A stretch of DNA of 64,000 nt from Curtobacterium sp. MCBA15_012 (GTDB taxonomy: Bacteria; Actinomycetota; Actinomycetes; Actinomycetales; Microbacteriaceae). Numbering within the stretch: position 1 is the stretch's first letter; each line of letters opens with the position of its first letter. Both the position numbers and the translations under genes were made by a program. This document shows, piece by piece, positions 7,958 through 16,435 of this stretch. The DNA lies in NCBI RefSeq assembly GCF_001864935.2, contig NZ_CP126267.1, positions 1,302,001 through 1,366,000 of the forward strand. The letters are read 5' to 3'. The notes beneath the pieces were generated by a model. It was not told the DNA's origin, did not search any database, and saw nothing but the letters and a program-made list of their open reading frames with translations.

Positions 7958-8536
7958 TCACTCCCCGGTCAACGCCGCCGCGTACGCCCGCACCGACCGG
8001 TGGTAGCGCGGCAGCGTCGGGACGAGCGCCTCGATCGCAACCCGCAGCGCCTCGTCACCGCGCCCGGCACTGTGCAGCGCCAGGGCGAGGAACACCCGCG
8101 GCGCCGCCCCGGTGGCCGGGTGCTCGGGGGCGTCCCGCAGCATGGCGATCGCCTCGTCGACCCGGCCGAGGTTCCGCAGGGTGGACGCGTGCTGCACCAC
8201 CATCCGGGCGGCCCGGTCCGGGTCGACCTCGTCGAGTCCCGCCGCGGTCGCCGCCGCGTACTGCTCGTGCGCGGCCGCCTCCTGCCCGCCCGAGTCGAAG
8301 GCCCCGCCCAGCTCGAACGCGCCGAGGGCGGGGTGCGGCGCGGCCCGCGCGAGCACGTGCATGCGCGCGATCCGCTCCTGCCCGTCGACGGCCGCGTCGT
8401 CCCACAGGGCGGCCACCTCCGCCTCCCAGGTCGCGTCCGTGGGTCGGGGCGGGACGGACGGGAGGCCCGTGGCGGCGCCGCCACGCGCCTCCCGTCCGTC
8501 GTCCCGGCCGGTCGCGTCGTCGCTCGAGTGCGTCAT
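7958..8536 (-). CDS. tetratricopeptide-repeat-like protein with a repeat element in its 5' end
   Basis: The 192-residue product has TPR-like helix pairs from about residue 35 (ATWEAEVAALWDDAA, then GGQEAAAHEQYAAATAAG, then GRVDEAIAMLRDAPEHP and GRGDEALRVAIEAL). Such small proteins are protein-interaction scaffolds of unknown partner. Residues about 11-30 are encoded by a member of the GGAGGCGCG palindrome family (8453-8500), so the N-terminus appears to be built by a repeat element read in frame. Downstream start codons would remove the conserved ATWEAEV segment, so the upstream ATG is kept. Confidence 0.7.
   Translation of the reverse strand: MTHSSDDATGRDDGREARGGAATGLPSVPPRPTDATWEAEVAALWDDAAVDGQERIARMHVLARAAPHPALGAFELGGAFDSGGQEAAAHEQYAAATAAGLDEVDPDRAARMVVQHASTLRNLGRVDEAIAMLRDAPEHPATGAAPRVFLALALHSAGRGDEALRVAIEALVPTLPRYHRSVRAYAAALTGE
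8453..8500. repeat. palindromic repeat element inside a coding frame
   Basis: 24-bp arms with one mismatch (8453-8476 and 8477-8500), core GACGGACGGGAGGC, belong to the same family as the intergenic palindromes. Here the element lies inside the 5' part of the TPR-like gene on the minus strand and is translated as Arg/Gly/Ala/Pro-rich sequence. Confidence 0.85.
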
Positions 8537-8652
8537 CTGGCCACCGTAGCGGCGTGTCTGCCCCGTGCCGGGGCGTCGCGGGCGGTGAGTGCACCGGGCG
8601 GCGTGTCGGGATGCGAAGATGCATCGTTGCCCCCGGACACGAAGAGGAACGC

Positions 8653-10095
8653 ATGGGACACGACGACGCGGCGCCGCTCCTCGACGGGCGGTACCGGATC
8701 GAGCAGGCCATCGGCCGCGGCGGCATGTCCGTCGTGTACCGCGCGACCGACGAGGTGCTGCACCGTCAGGTCGCGGTCAAGGTCTTCCACGCGGGGTCGG
8801 TCGACATCGCCCGGCAGGACGCCGAGCTCGGCGTGCTCGCCTCGCTCGAGCACCACAACCTGGTCGGGCTGCTCGACACCGGCGTGCTCACCACCAAGGA
8901 CGGTGTGGCGCAGCGGTACCTCGTGATGTCGCTCGTGGTCGGCCAGGACCTCGAGGCGCGGCTGTCCGCCGGCCCCCTCGCGTCGCGGCACATCGGCGAG
9001 ATCGGCTACGACATGGCCGAGGCGCTCGACTACATCCACGCCCGCGGCGTCGTGCACCGGGACATCAAGCCGTCGAACATCCTGCTCGTCGACTACGGCA
9101 ACGGCTCGGAGCGCGCGCGTGCACGGCTGACGGACTTCGGCATCGCCCTGGCCGCCGGGGTCGAGCGCCTCACCGCCGACGGCGTCACGACCGGCACCGC
9201 CGCCTACCTCAGCCCGGAGCAGGCCCGCGGCGCCGACGTCGGACCCGCGAGCGACGTGTACTCCCTCGGGCTCGTGCTGCTGCAGTGCTTCACGCGACGG
9301 CAGGAGTTCCCCGGCTCCATCGTCGAGTCGGCGATCGCGCGCCTGTCCCGCGGCCCGGTCCTGCCGGAGCCGCTGCCCGAGCACTGGAAGCACCTGCTCC
9401 GCGCGATGACCGCGCAGACCCCGGCCGACCGTCCGGTCGGCGGGCAGCTCGTCGCGATGCTCCGCGACGTCGTCATCGCCGAGACGGCCAGCAGCGACCC
9501 GTCCGGCGGTCAGTCGCCCGGGTCGACCGACGGCGGCCGCACCACGACCGCCGAGGGCACCCGTCCCGCGACCGCCGACGGCACCCGCCCGGCGACCGCC
9601 GAGGGCACGCGCCCCACGACGCTCGACGTCCTGCCCGAGGAGTCGCTGCAGCGCACCGTCGCGATGGCTGCCCGGCTGTTCGACGCCCCGATCGCGCTGG
9701 TCGACGTCCTCGACGAGGACCGCGAGTGGTCGCAGTCGTGGATCGCCGAGGGCGTCGACGAGGCCGCGCGCAACATCACCTTCCGCAACGGCTTCGCACC
9801 CGTGCCGGTGCCCGTCGTGATCCCGGACGGCTCGACCCACCCCGAGATGCGCGAGAGCCCGCTCGTCACCGGCCCGCTCGGCCTGCGCTTCTACGTGAGC
9901 GTCCCCCTGCTGCGCCACGACGGCACCGCGGTGGGCACCCTCGCGGTGCTCGACACGCACCCGCGCGAGGCCTCGGAGGCCGACCTGGCGAACCTCCGGG
10001 ACCTCGCGGCGCTGGCGGTCACGCAGCTCGAACTCCGGCAGGAGTCGCTGCGCACCACGAACGACGCGCTGCCCCTGGACGCGCACGGCGTCTGA
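8653..10095 (+). CDS. serine/threonine protein kinase with C-terminal GAF domain
   Basis: The 480-residue protein has a full Hanks-type kinase domain: glycine loop GRGGMSVVYRA, ATP-anchoring Lys in QVAVKVF (~42), catalytic loop HRDIKPSN (~135), DFG (~162) and SPEQARG (~185). A repeat linker (TAEGTRPA units, ~299-322) follows, then a GAF-like sensor domain to the end (from ~330, with FDAPIALVDVLDED and GLRFYVSVPLL). There is no membrane helix, unlike PknB-type kinases, so it is cytosolic and probably senses a small ligand through GAF. ATG 8653 is preferred: GAAGAGGAA lies upstream and DGRYRIEQAIG begins soon after. Confidence 0.9.
   Translation: MGHDDAAPLLDGRYRIEQAIGRGGMSVVYRATDEVLHRQVAVKVFHAGSVDIARQDAELGVLASLEHHNLVGLLDTGVLTTKDGVAQRYLVMSLVVGQDLEARLSAGPLASRHIGEIGYDMAEALDYIHARGVVHRDIKPSNILLVDYGNGSERARARLTDFGIALAAGVERLTADGVTTGTAAYLSPEQARGADVGPASDVYSLGLVLLQCFTRRQEFPGSIVESAIARLSRGPVLPEPLPEHWKHLLRAMTAQTPADRPVGGQLVAMLRDVVIAETASSDPSGGQSPGSTDGGRTTTAEGTRPATADGTRPATAEGTRPTTLDVLPEESLQRTVAMAARLFDAPIALVDVLDEDREWSQSWIAEGVDEAARNITFRNGFAPVPVPVVIPDGSTHPEMRESPLVTGPLGLRFYVSVPLLRHDGTAVGTLAVLDTHPREASEADLANLRDLAALAVTQLELRQESLRTTNDALPLDAHGV
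9547..9618 (+). repeat. 24-bp in-frame tandem repeat in the kinase linker
   Basis: Three consecutive 24-bp units (9547-9570, 9571-9594, 9595-9618) encode TAEGTRPA, TADGTRPA and TAEGTRPT. They form the flexible linker between the kinase and GAF domains; copy number could vary without a frameshift. Confidence 0.85.
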
Positions 10096-10169
10096 GCGAG
10101 CCCGGTCCGGCGCGGTCAGGCCTGACCCGGTCAGGTCCGGCTGGGCCCAGCCCGGCCGGGTCCGGTCGG

Positions 10170-10862
10170 TCAGCTCCGCCGACGCAGCAGCACCACGCTG
10201 TCGGCCGTCTCGTGCGCCGTCCCGTCCGGGGCGGTCGCGGTCCGCGGTCGGAGCTCGGCGTGGCGGACCTCCCACGTGTCACGGTCGTCGCCCCGTAGTG
10301 CGGCGAGGTCCTCCTCGGGCGTCGGGAACCGGTACGACCGCATCTCCGCGGGCAGGTCGCGGTGCGGGGGCGCGGCGTGCGCGGTGACCAGGACGTGCCC
10401 GCCGGGTGCGACGAACCCGGCGGCCCGTCGCAGGATCGCCGCGCGCGGGATCTCGACCGGCCACGACTGCAGGAACGACGCCGTGACGAGGTCGTACCGC
10501 TCGCCCGCCGGGGGCACCCAGGTGGCGAGGTCCGCAGCGGCGAACGCGGTACGGTCGGCCACCCCGGCGGTGGTCGCGGCGGCTGCGGCACGGGCGACCG
10601 CCGTGGGGGAGAGGTCGACCCCGGTCGCGTGCCAGCCCCGCCCGGCGAGCCAGACGACGTCACCGCCCTCGCCGCACCCCAGGTCGAGGGCGGTGCCGCC
10701 CGGCAGCTCCGCGGCGACGGCGGCGAGGACGGCGTTCACGCGGCCCGACCAGATGCCGTCGCGCTCGGCGTAGCGCTCCTCCCACCAGGTGCGGGCGTCC
10801 CGCTCGTCGACCTGGGCGCCGCGCTCGTCGGCTCGGGCGGCAGCGGTGTCGTGCTCGTGCAT
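10170..10862 (-). CDS. class I SAM-dependent methyltransferase
   Basis: The 230-residue protein shows the Rossmann methyltransferase signature: motif I ALDLGCGEGGDVVWLA, the acidic residue in GVDLS, then AAADLATW and YDLVTASFLQ. The start MHEHDTAAARADERG is chosen because conserved sequence WWEERYAERDGIWSGR follows; the open frame extends 19 codons further only into Arg-rich non-coding sequence. Small-molecule methylation in the cytosol is likely (the group resembles tellurite/thiopurine-type methyltransferases), but the substrate is unknown. It is convergent with the kinase gene. Confidence 0.85.
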   Translation of the reverse strand: MHEHDTAAARADERGAQVDERDARTWWEERYAERDGIWSGRVNAVLAAVAAELPGGTALDLGCGEGGDVVWLAGRGWHATGVDLSPTAVARAAAAATTAGVADRTAFAAADLATWVPPAGERYDLVTASFLQSWPVEIPRAAILRRAAGFVAPGGHVLVTAHAAPPHRDLPAEMRSYRFPTPEEDLAALRGDDRDTWEVRHAELRPRTATAPDGTAHETADSVVLLRRRS

Positions 10863-10923
10863 CCGGTCAGTCCACCGCGCGGCTGCGCCGCGGCGCAAGC
10901 CGCGTTGCCGGTCCGGCAACGAT

Positions 10924-11076
10924 CCGGCCGGGAGGCGCGTGGCGGCCCCGCCCCGTGCCTCCCGGCCGCCAGGGCCGACCGACGGGAGGCGCGTGGCTGG
11001 CCGCCCCGTCCCTCCCGTCCGCCCACGACGGAGGGGAGGCGCGTGGCGGCCCGACCCCGTCCCTCCCGTCCGCCCC
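10924..11076. repeat. cluster of three GGAGGCGCG-family palindromes
   Basis: Three elements follow one another at about 10925-10968, 10980-11020 and 11031-11076. Each has a GGGAGGCGCG left arm and a CCTCCCGTCC- or CCTCCCGGCC-type right arm. They fill the gap between the methyltransferase and DUF1648 genes, both on the minus strand. Confidence 0.75.
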
Positions 11077-11102
11077 GGGGTCGCGTCCGCCGGCCGGCCG
11101 GG

Positions 11103-12062
11103 TCAGGCCGCGCGTGCCTCGAGCAGCGCCCCGAGGGTGGCGGCCGCCTCGGCAGCCCCGTCCACGGTCACCAGGCGGGCGCCGCCGCCGACCGTCTCGA
11201 CGACGAGCCCCGGTCCCGATCGCGAGACGTACGCGACGCCGCGGCCGCTGATCCGGTACCCCCAACCGCCCCACTGTCCGGGGGAGACGTCCTCCCACCC
11301 GCAGGACCGGACCTGGTCGAGCGGGACGCGCATGAGCGGGAGCCGGGTCACGGCGGAGGTCACCCGGAGACCGCGGCGGTCGACGGTGACCTCGACCCGG
11401 GCGAGCACGAGCACCGTGAGGCCGACGAACACGGACACCCCACCCGTGATGACCGCGGTCCCGGTGGCGTCCGCCCCGACGCCGACCATCACCGCCGCGA
11501 CCACGCCGATCACCGTGAGCAGGACCCCGAGCACCGCGAACCAGCGGCTCCCGGCACGGCCCCGCCACGCGACCCGGGCACCGGGCGGCACCGCCAGCGG
11601 CGCGACCGCGCGACGGGGGACCGGGCCGGCCGTCCGCCAGAGGGCGACGAGCGGGACCGCCCCGGCCACGACCGCGACCGGCACGATGACGAGCGTCGCG
11701 GCGACGGGCAGGGTGGGTTCGGCGGACCGGTTCACGACCGCCAGCAGGATCCAGGTGACGACGAGCACCGAGGCGAGCAGCTCCGTGACGAGCACGACCA
11801 TGGCGGCGGTCCGTCGGTCGGGGAACCGGGGTACCGCGAGGGCGACGCCGAGCGCGACGACCGCGGTCGCGAGGGCCCCGCCGAACACCGGCCACGGCGA
11901 TCCCCACCCGTTCGCGGTGCCGGCGGCGTCGAAGTGCTGCGCGATGCGGGCGGGCAGCTCGGGCCCGAGGGCCACCGCCGCCACCAGGAGCGCGAGGAGC
12001 AGCACCGCCGCCGGTGCGGTCACCGCCGTCCGTGTCGCTCGGCTCATCGGTCGTGTCGTCAT
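11103..12062 (-). CDS. DUF1648-type multi-span membrane protein
   Basis: The 319-residue protein has about seven predicted membrane helices and the DUF1648 signature near the N-terminus (PARIAQHFDAAGTANGWGS), followed by a C-terminal PH-like/soluble part ending TLGALLEARAA. The start overlaps the stop of the upstream GntR regulator by 4 bp (ATGA), so the two are translated together. GntR/YtrA-type regulators are often paired with such membrane proteins. The start is fixed by this overlap and by MTTRPMSR preceding the first helix. Confidence 0.85.
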   Translation of the reverse strand: MTTRPMSRATRTAVTAPAAVLLLALLVAAVALGPELPARIAQHFDAAGTANGWGSPWPVFGGALATAVVALGVALAVPRFPDRRTAAMVVLVTELLASVLVVTWILLAVVNRSAEPTLPVAATLVIVPVAVVAGAVPLVALWRTAGPVPRRAVAPLAVPPGARVAWRGRAGSRWFAVLGVLLTVIGVVAAVMVGVGADATGTAVITGGVSVFVGLTVLVLARVEVTVDRRGLRVTSAVTRLPLMRVPLDQVRSCGWEDVSPGQWGGWGYRISGRGVAYVSRSGPGLVVETVGGGARLVTVDGAAEAAATLGALLEARAA

Positions 12063-12409
12063 CGTGCCCCCTTGATCATGGTGAACAGGTCGTCGAGCGG
12101 GACCCCGAGGGCCTCCGCCTGGTCGCGGAGTTCGCCGACCAGCGAGCGCAGCTGGTCGAACGAGGCGTTGCCGGACCGGAGCACGGTGGCCCCCCGGCCG
12201 CGACGGAGCTCGATGAGCCCGTCCTCCTGCAGCCGCGCGTAGGCGCGCAGCACCGTGTGCATGTTCACGTCGACCGCCGCCGCGAGGTCCCGCGCGGACG
12301 GCAGCTTCTCGCCCTCCCGGAGCTCCCCGCGGGCGATCGCGGTCCGCACCCGCGCGGCGATCTGCTCGGCGAGCGAGGCCCGCGCTGCGGGGTCGACGGT
12401 GATCAGCAT
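12059..12409 (-). CDS. GntR-family (YtrA-type) transcriptional regulator
   Basis: The 116-residue protein is a compact YtrA-like regulator: a winged helix-turn-helix at residues 8-75 (LAEQIAARVRTAIARGEL, KLPSARDLAAAVDVNMHTVL, GLIELRRGRGATV) and a short dimerisation helix pair at the C-terminus. It probably represses its own operon with the DUF1648 membrane protein. An ATG three codons upstream (12418) is also possible. Direct CATAG repeats lie over the start region and could be its operator. Confidence 0.88.
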   Translation of the reverse strand: MLITVDPAARASLAEQIAARVRTAIARGELREGEKLPSARDLAAAVDVNMHTVLRAYARLQEDGLIELRRGRGATVLRSGNASFDQLRSLVGELRDQAEALGVPLDDLFTMIKGAR

Positions 12410-12420
12410 AGTTCGCATAG
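12407..12420 (-). promoter_or_regulatory. possible operator over the gntR start
   Basis: Two CATAG direct repeats separated by TTCG cover the start codons of the GntR gene. Autoregulation is common in YtrA-type regulators, but this short repeat could be chance. Confidence 0.3.
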
Positions 12421-12609
12421 TAGGCGAGCAATGCACTCCGGAGAAGGGGATCCGGGACATCCACCATGCGCGGATCTGACCCGGCGAACGGTACGCCGCC
12501 GCGTACCGTCCGGGACACGACGAGTCCGCAGTGCGTCGGCGTCGCACGGACGATCCGCAGGGGGTCGGACGGGGCGGTGCAGCGGCGCCGTGATGCAGGG
12601 AGCACGACG

Positions 12610-12777
12610 ATGTCGAAGTACGAGACCGACCAGCACGTCCAGCAGGTCCACGTGACCACCTACCGCCACCTCCGGCGGGCCGCCCGTCGCGGGTGGGAGC
12701 TCGCGGAGCCGGTGGCCACCCCGTCGCTCGCCGACCTCGTCGGCACACCCGTGCCGCGGAGACCGGAGCACCGGTGA
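12610..12777 (+). CDS. small hypothetical protein (55 aa)
   Basis: The product is basic and soluble, starting MSKYETDQHVQQVHVTTYRH. The frame has good G/C third-position bias from the ATG onward, and its TGA overlaps the GTG of the AraC gene by 4 bp (GTGA), which supports a real coupled gene. No family is recognised; a helical segment RHLRRAARRGWELAEP is visible. Confidence 0.5.
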   Translation: MSKYETDQHVQQVHVTTYRHLRRAARRGWELAEPVATPSLADLVGTPVPRRPEHR

Positions 12778-13937
12778 CCGCCGCGCAGGCGGACGTCGGG
12801 CCGCCGACACACGCGCCGACGCACGCCGCGACGCCGCGCACCGTCCACCGCGGTGGGAGCGACCCGGACGACGCCCGCGCCCTCTACGAAGAGGTGTACG
12901 ACGCCCGCGACGTCACCTTCACGACCGATCCGCACGCTGGCACCGGCACCGGCACCGGCACCGGCACCGGCACCGGCACAGGCACCGGACCCGGCACCGG
13001 CACCGGCACCGACCCGCACGCCGGCACCGACCACCCGGCACGCACTCCCACGGCCCCGTTCACCTTCCGCTACCGCTGCACGGGCGACGACCACGTCACC
13101 CTCCGCACCTCGTCCGTGTCGGCGCACCGGTCCGGTGTGCTCGCCCCCGACCGGCAGTACGTCCTCGCCTGGTCCGTCGAGGGCGGCGTCGTCATCGACC
13201 CGGACCGCGAGGACGGCGTCACCCTCCGCGCCGGCGTCCCCGTGATGTGCCCGGCGGGTCGGCCCTTCGCCGCCACGGCACCGCCCGGGACGGTGCACCT
13301 CGTGCACTTCGACGCCGACTTCCTCGAGGCGGTCGCGGTCGTCGAGGACGGCAACGCCCCGGTCCCGCTCGCCTTCCCGGTCTCGGTGCCCTCGAGCCAC
13401 CTCGCGCCCCTGCAGGCGGTGCTCCGCGAGGTCGCGGCCCGTCTGCTCGACGAGACCGTGGTCGACGGCGAACGCGCGGCACTCGACCTGCGGCTCGCCG
13501 AGGCCGTCCTGCAGGCGTTCCGCCCCGAGCGCGACGGCGGACCGCCCGACGTCCCGGTCGGCACGATCGTTCGGGCGAAGTCCTTCATGTACGCGCACTT
13601 CGCGCGGCCGCTCGCCACCGCGGACATCGCCGCGGCGGCCGAGGTCAGCGTCCGCACGCTGCAGGAGACGTTCCAACGCCGCGAGGGCACGACCCCCACG
13701 GCCTTCCTCCGGGACCTCCGCCTCGAGAAGGCCCGGCTGGCACTCCAGCTCGCCGACGTCCGCGAGACGTCGGTCGCCGCCGTCGCGCACTCGTGCGGCT
13801 TCCGGCACATGGGCCGCTTCTCCGGTGCATACGCGGCGCAGTACGGCGAGTTCCCCGGTGCCACCCTGCGCGGCCAACGACGGCTCGTCGGGGTCGGCGG
13901 ACCGGTCCGCAGGGCGTCGGCCCGCCGTGCCGGGTGA
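12774..13937 (+). CDS. AraC-family transcriptional regulator with Gly-Thr repeat insert
   Basis: The 387-residue protein ends in a typical AraC double helix-turn-helix: RPLATADIAAAAEVSVRTLQ, FQRREGTTPTAFLRDLRLEK, and SVAAVAHSCGFRHMGRFSG. The middle is a cupin-like sensing domain of the type found in AraC/XylS activators (AWSVEGGVVIDPD, GTVHLVHFDADF). Residues 56-79 are a Gly-Thr repeat encoded by a GGCACC hexamer tract, an unusual insertion near the N-terminus. The GTG overlapping the preceding stop is chosen; the frame upstream overlaps the 55-aa gene. The target is unknown. Confidence 0.85.
   Translation: MTAAQADVGPPTHAPTHAATPRTVHRGGSDPDDARALYEEVYDARDVTFTTDPHAGTGTGTGTGTGTGTGTGPGTGTGTDPHAGTDHPARTPTAPFTFRYRCTGDDHVTLRTSSVSAHRSGVLAPDRQYVLAWSVEGGVVIDPDREDGVTLRAGVPVMCPAGRPFAATAPPGTVHLVHFDADFLEAVAVVEDGNAPVPLAFPVSVPSSHLAPLQAVLREVAARLLDETVVDGERAALDLRLAEAVLQAFRPERDGGPPDVPVGTIVRAKSFMYAHFARPLATADIAAAAEVSVRTLQETFQRREGTTPTAFLRDLRLEKARLALQLADVRETSVAAVAHSCGFRHMGRFSGAYAAQYGEFPGATLRGQRRLVGVGGPVRRASARRAG
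12939..13010 (+). repeat. GGCACC hexanucleotide microsatellite, in frame
   Basis: Twelve consecutive hexamers, two of them slightly changed, encode alternating Gly-Thr near the N-terminus of the AraC regulator. A shorter echo (CACGCCGGCACCGACC) follows. Confidence 0.95.
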
Positions 13938-14034
13938 CCGTCCACGAGGTGGTCGGCAGACCGGCCGGGAGGCGCGGCTCGTCCCCGACCCGCACCCCCG
14001 GCCCGTGACGTGGTCGCCTGGGTACCGTGGAGTG

Positions 14035-14910
14035 ATGCAGCCCGGATCGTCCCCGACGACCGACACCGACGGTGTCGCCGCCACCGTGCGCGGCGCGGGA
14101 TCGCCGGTGCTCGTGCTGCACGGCACCCCGGGCGGACTCCGCACCGCCGAGGTGATGGGTCGGTTCCTGCCCGCCGACCGCTTCCGGGTCGTCTCCGTGG
14201 CGCGCCCCGGGTACGCCGGGACGTCGCTCCTGCCGGGACGGTCCTCGCTCGACGACGAGAGCGACCGGTACGTCGCACTCCTCGACCGGCTCGGCATCGA
14301 CCGCGTCGCCGTGCTGGCCTGGTCCGGCGGGGGACCGGCTGCATACCGGCTCGCCGTCCGGCACCCCGACCGCGTCTCCGCACTCGTCGTCGCCGCCGGA
14401 CTGTCGGGTCGGTGGACGCCGCCGCGCCCCTCGGTGGCCGAGTGGATCGTCTCGCGGACGCGGCTGGGGTCCCGGCTCTCGGCGCTCGCCGCCCGCGTCC
14501 TGCCCGGCGTCGTGGTCCGCGCCGCGTCGGAGGGCGTCAGCTCCCTCCGGGGTGCGGCGCTCCGGGACCACGTCGCCGACGTCATGCGCGACCCGTTGCG
14601 TCGCGGGTTCGTGCTCGACCTCGCGACGGGCGGCAACGCCTCCGGTGGACACCGTGGCGGGTGGGACAACGACGTCCGGGTGCTGGGTGCCGTGGAGGAC
14701 CTCGAGCTCGGTGCCGTCCGGGCTCCGACCCTGCTCGTGCACGGCGACGCCGACACCGACGTGCTGCCCGAGCACAGCGCCCGCGTCGCCGCTGCGGTGC
14801 CGGACGTCGAGCTCGTCACCCTGCCCGGCGGGACCCACTTCGCACTGTGGGACCACCACGACGCCGCAGCCGTGCAGGCACTCGTGCAGGCGCACCTCGA
14901 CCGCTCCTGA
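14035..14910 (+). CDS. alpha/beta hydrolase
   Basis: The 291-residue protein has the oxyanion motif LHGTPGG, the nucleophile elbow WSGGGPA (Ser in the GxSxG-like position), the acid in LLVHGDADTDVLPEH and the His in LPGGTHFALWD. This is a standard cytosolic hydrolase of the epoxide-hydrolase/esterase type with unknown substrate. GTG 14032 directly before the ATG is an equal alternative. The gene stands alone, about 100 bp after the AraC gene. Confidence 0.85.
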   Translation: MQPGSSPTTDTDGVAATVRGAGSPVLVLHGTPGGLRTAEVMGRFLPADRFRVVSVARPGYAGTSLLPGRSSLDDESDRYVALLDRLGIDRVAVLAWSGGGPAAYRLAVRHPDRVSALVVAAGLSGRWTPPRPSVAEWIVSRTRLGSRLSALAARVLPGVVVRAASEGVSSLRGAALRDHVADVMRDPLRRGFVLDLATGGNASGGHRGGWDNDVRVLGAVEDLELGAVRAPTLLVHGDADTDVLPEHSARVAAAVPDVELVTLPGGTHFALWDHHDAAAVQALVQAHLDRS

Positions 14911-15110
14911 CCGCCGGGTCGGCCGCGACGACGGCGAGCGGGGCGGGGGACAGACCGGGGGACACCGGCGAGTGCTCTCCTCGGTGTCGGCTGCAGGTTG
15001 CGCCCGAAACTGAGACGACCCGCAGGGAACGGCCGCCGCTGCCCAGTCGGACCCAGCTTCGTTACCAATACGTTGTCTTCTCGAGCCACCCGCTCGACCC
15101 GGAAGGAACC

Positions 15111-16349
15111 ATGGGACGTCACGCCCTCCCCGCAGCACCCGACGCCACCGTCCTCGACCGCAGCACCACCGCACGCCGCGTCGAGACGGAACCCGCACCC
15201 GTCGTCCTCCCGTCCGTCGACCGCACCTCGGCCACCCCCGTGCCGGACGCCCACCGCGCCGCCGGGGACGCTGCGCCGATGCGTCGCCCCCGCGGTCGCC
15301 GATCGGCCCTCGGACCGGCCGCAGACGCCGCCGCCGTGCAGACGCCGGTCCCGACCGGGGCGACCGAGCGCGTGGCCCCCGTCACCCGGACGCTGACCTC
15401 CGCACCCCAGCAGAGCCGCACGGTCCCGACGCCCGTGGTCGCAGCCCCGGTCGAGTCCGCACCGACCACCGGCGCACCGACCACCGGCGCACCGACCACC
15501 GGCGCACCGACCGTCGGCGTGCCGGCCCCGGCCGTGTCCCACGGCCACGCCCGCCGCCACCGCGACGAGCGCACCCGCCGCGCCGCCGCCGCGCGCACGG
15601 TCGTCGTCGTGCCGCCCGTCGCGGGGACCGTCGTCCTGTCCCGGTCGGCTGCCCTCCGTGCCGAGCGTGCCGTCGACCCGCGCCACATGCGCCGGGCGGC
15701 GACCGCCAAGCGCGCCGCGATCCTGCTCGCACCGGCGCTCGCCGTGACCTCGAGCCTCACGCTCTCCCTGCCGGCGACCGCCGCACCGCTCGACGACGCC
15801 GGTCAGCCCGTCTCGTCCTCGGCGCCGTACCGCTCGCAGTCCTTCACCGTCGCCCGCGACGTCGAGGTCCCGGTCGTCTCGACCGACGGCATGACCACCA
15901 CCACGACGGTCGTCTCCTACCCGACGATCGTCACGAAGTGGGGCGTCACGACGGAGCAGGCGGAGCAGGCGATCTCCGCGGCGCTGTCGTCCGGTGGTCC
16001 CCGCGCGACGATCATCTCGACCGCCCTGCAGTACATGGGCGACCCGTACGTCGAGGGCGGCGCGAGCCACCAGGGCATCGACTGCTCCGGACTGACGATG
16101 GTGGCGTACGCGGCCGTCGGCATCCCGCTCGCGCACTACGTGCCGACGCAGGACGACGTCGCGACGACCATCCCCGCGTCCGAGGCGAAGCCCGGCGACC
16201 TCGTGGTGTTCGACGACCAGGACCACGTCGGGATCTTCCTCGGCGACGGGCTCGTGCTGCAGGCGCCGCACCCGGGCGACCCGGTCGACATCGTGCCGGT
16301 GTACCCGAACGCCCACCACTTCGCCCGGCTGCTGCCCGCCGGACAGTGA
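15111..16349 (+). CDS. NlpC/P60 family cell-wall peptidase with long N-terminal region
   Basis: The 412-residue protein ends in an NlpC/P60 domain (~305-412): catalytic Cys in GIDCSGLTMVAY (~325), His in DHVGIFLG (~371) and a third polar residue in LQAPHPGDP. These enzymes cut peptide stems of peptidoglycan outside the cell. Unusually, about 200 hydrophilic, Pro/Thr/Arg-rich residues, with three APTTG repeats, precede the single hydrophobic segment (~200-222, ILLAPALAVTSSLTLSLPATA), so export depends on an internal signal-anchor-like segment. ATG 15111 follows GGAAGGAA. Confidence 0.85.
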   Translation: MGRHALPAAPDATVLDRSTTARRVETEPAPVVLPSVDRTSATPVPDAHRAAGDAAPMRRPRGRRSALGPAADAAAVQTPVPTGATERVAPVTRTLTSAPQQSRTVPTPVVAAPVESAPTTGAPTTGAPTTGAPTVGVPAPAVSHGHARRHRDERTRRAAAARTVVVVPPVAGTVVLSRSAALRAERAVDPRHMRRAATAKRAAILLAPALAVTSSLTLSLPATAAPLDDAGQPVSSSAPYRSQSFTVARDVEVPVVSTDGMTTTTTVVSYPTIVTKWGVTTEQAEQAISAALSSGGPRATIISTALQYMGDPYVEGGASHQGIDCSGLTMVAYAAVGIPLAHYVPTQDDVATTIPASEAKPGDLVVFDDQDHVGIFLGDGLVLQAPHPGDPVDIVPVYPNAHHFARLLPAGQ

Positions 16350-16435
16350 CCCTCGGTGCGCGTCGGGCGAACCCGGCGCGCACCACGGACCCGGGACCGG
16401 GGCCCGAGACCGCGTGCGCCAGCCCCCCGCCGGCG

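Noticed and set aside
12939..13010. CRISPR-like direct repeats.
   Set aside because: The unit is 6 bp with no spacers and lies in frame inside a gene; no CRISPR or cas genes are present.
14980..15110. A ydaO-type (c-di-AMP) riboswitch upstream of the NlpC/P60 gene, as often occurs in actinobacteria.
   Set aside because: I could not align the conserved cores or find room for the full fold; a covariance-model search would decide.
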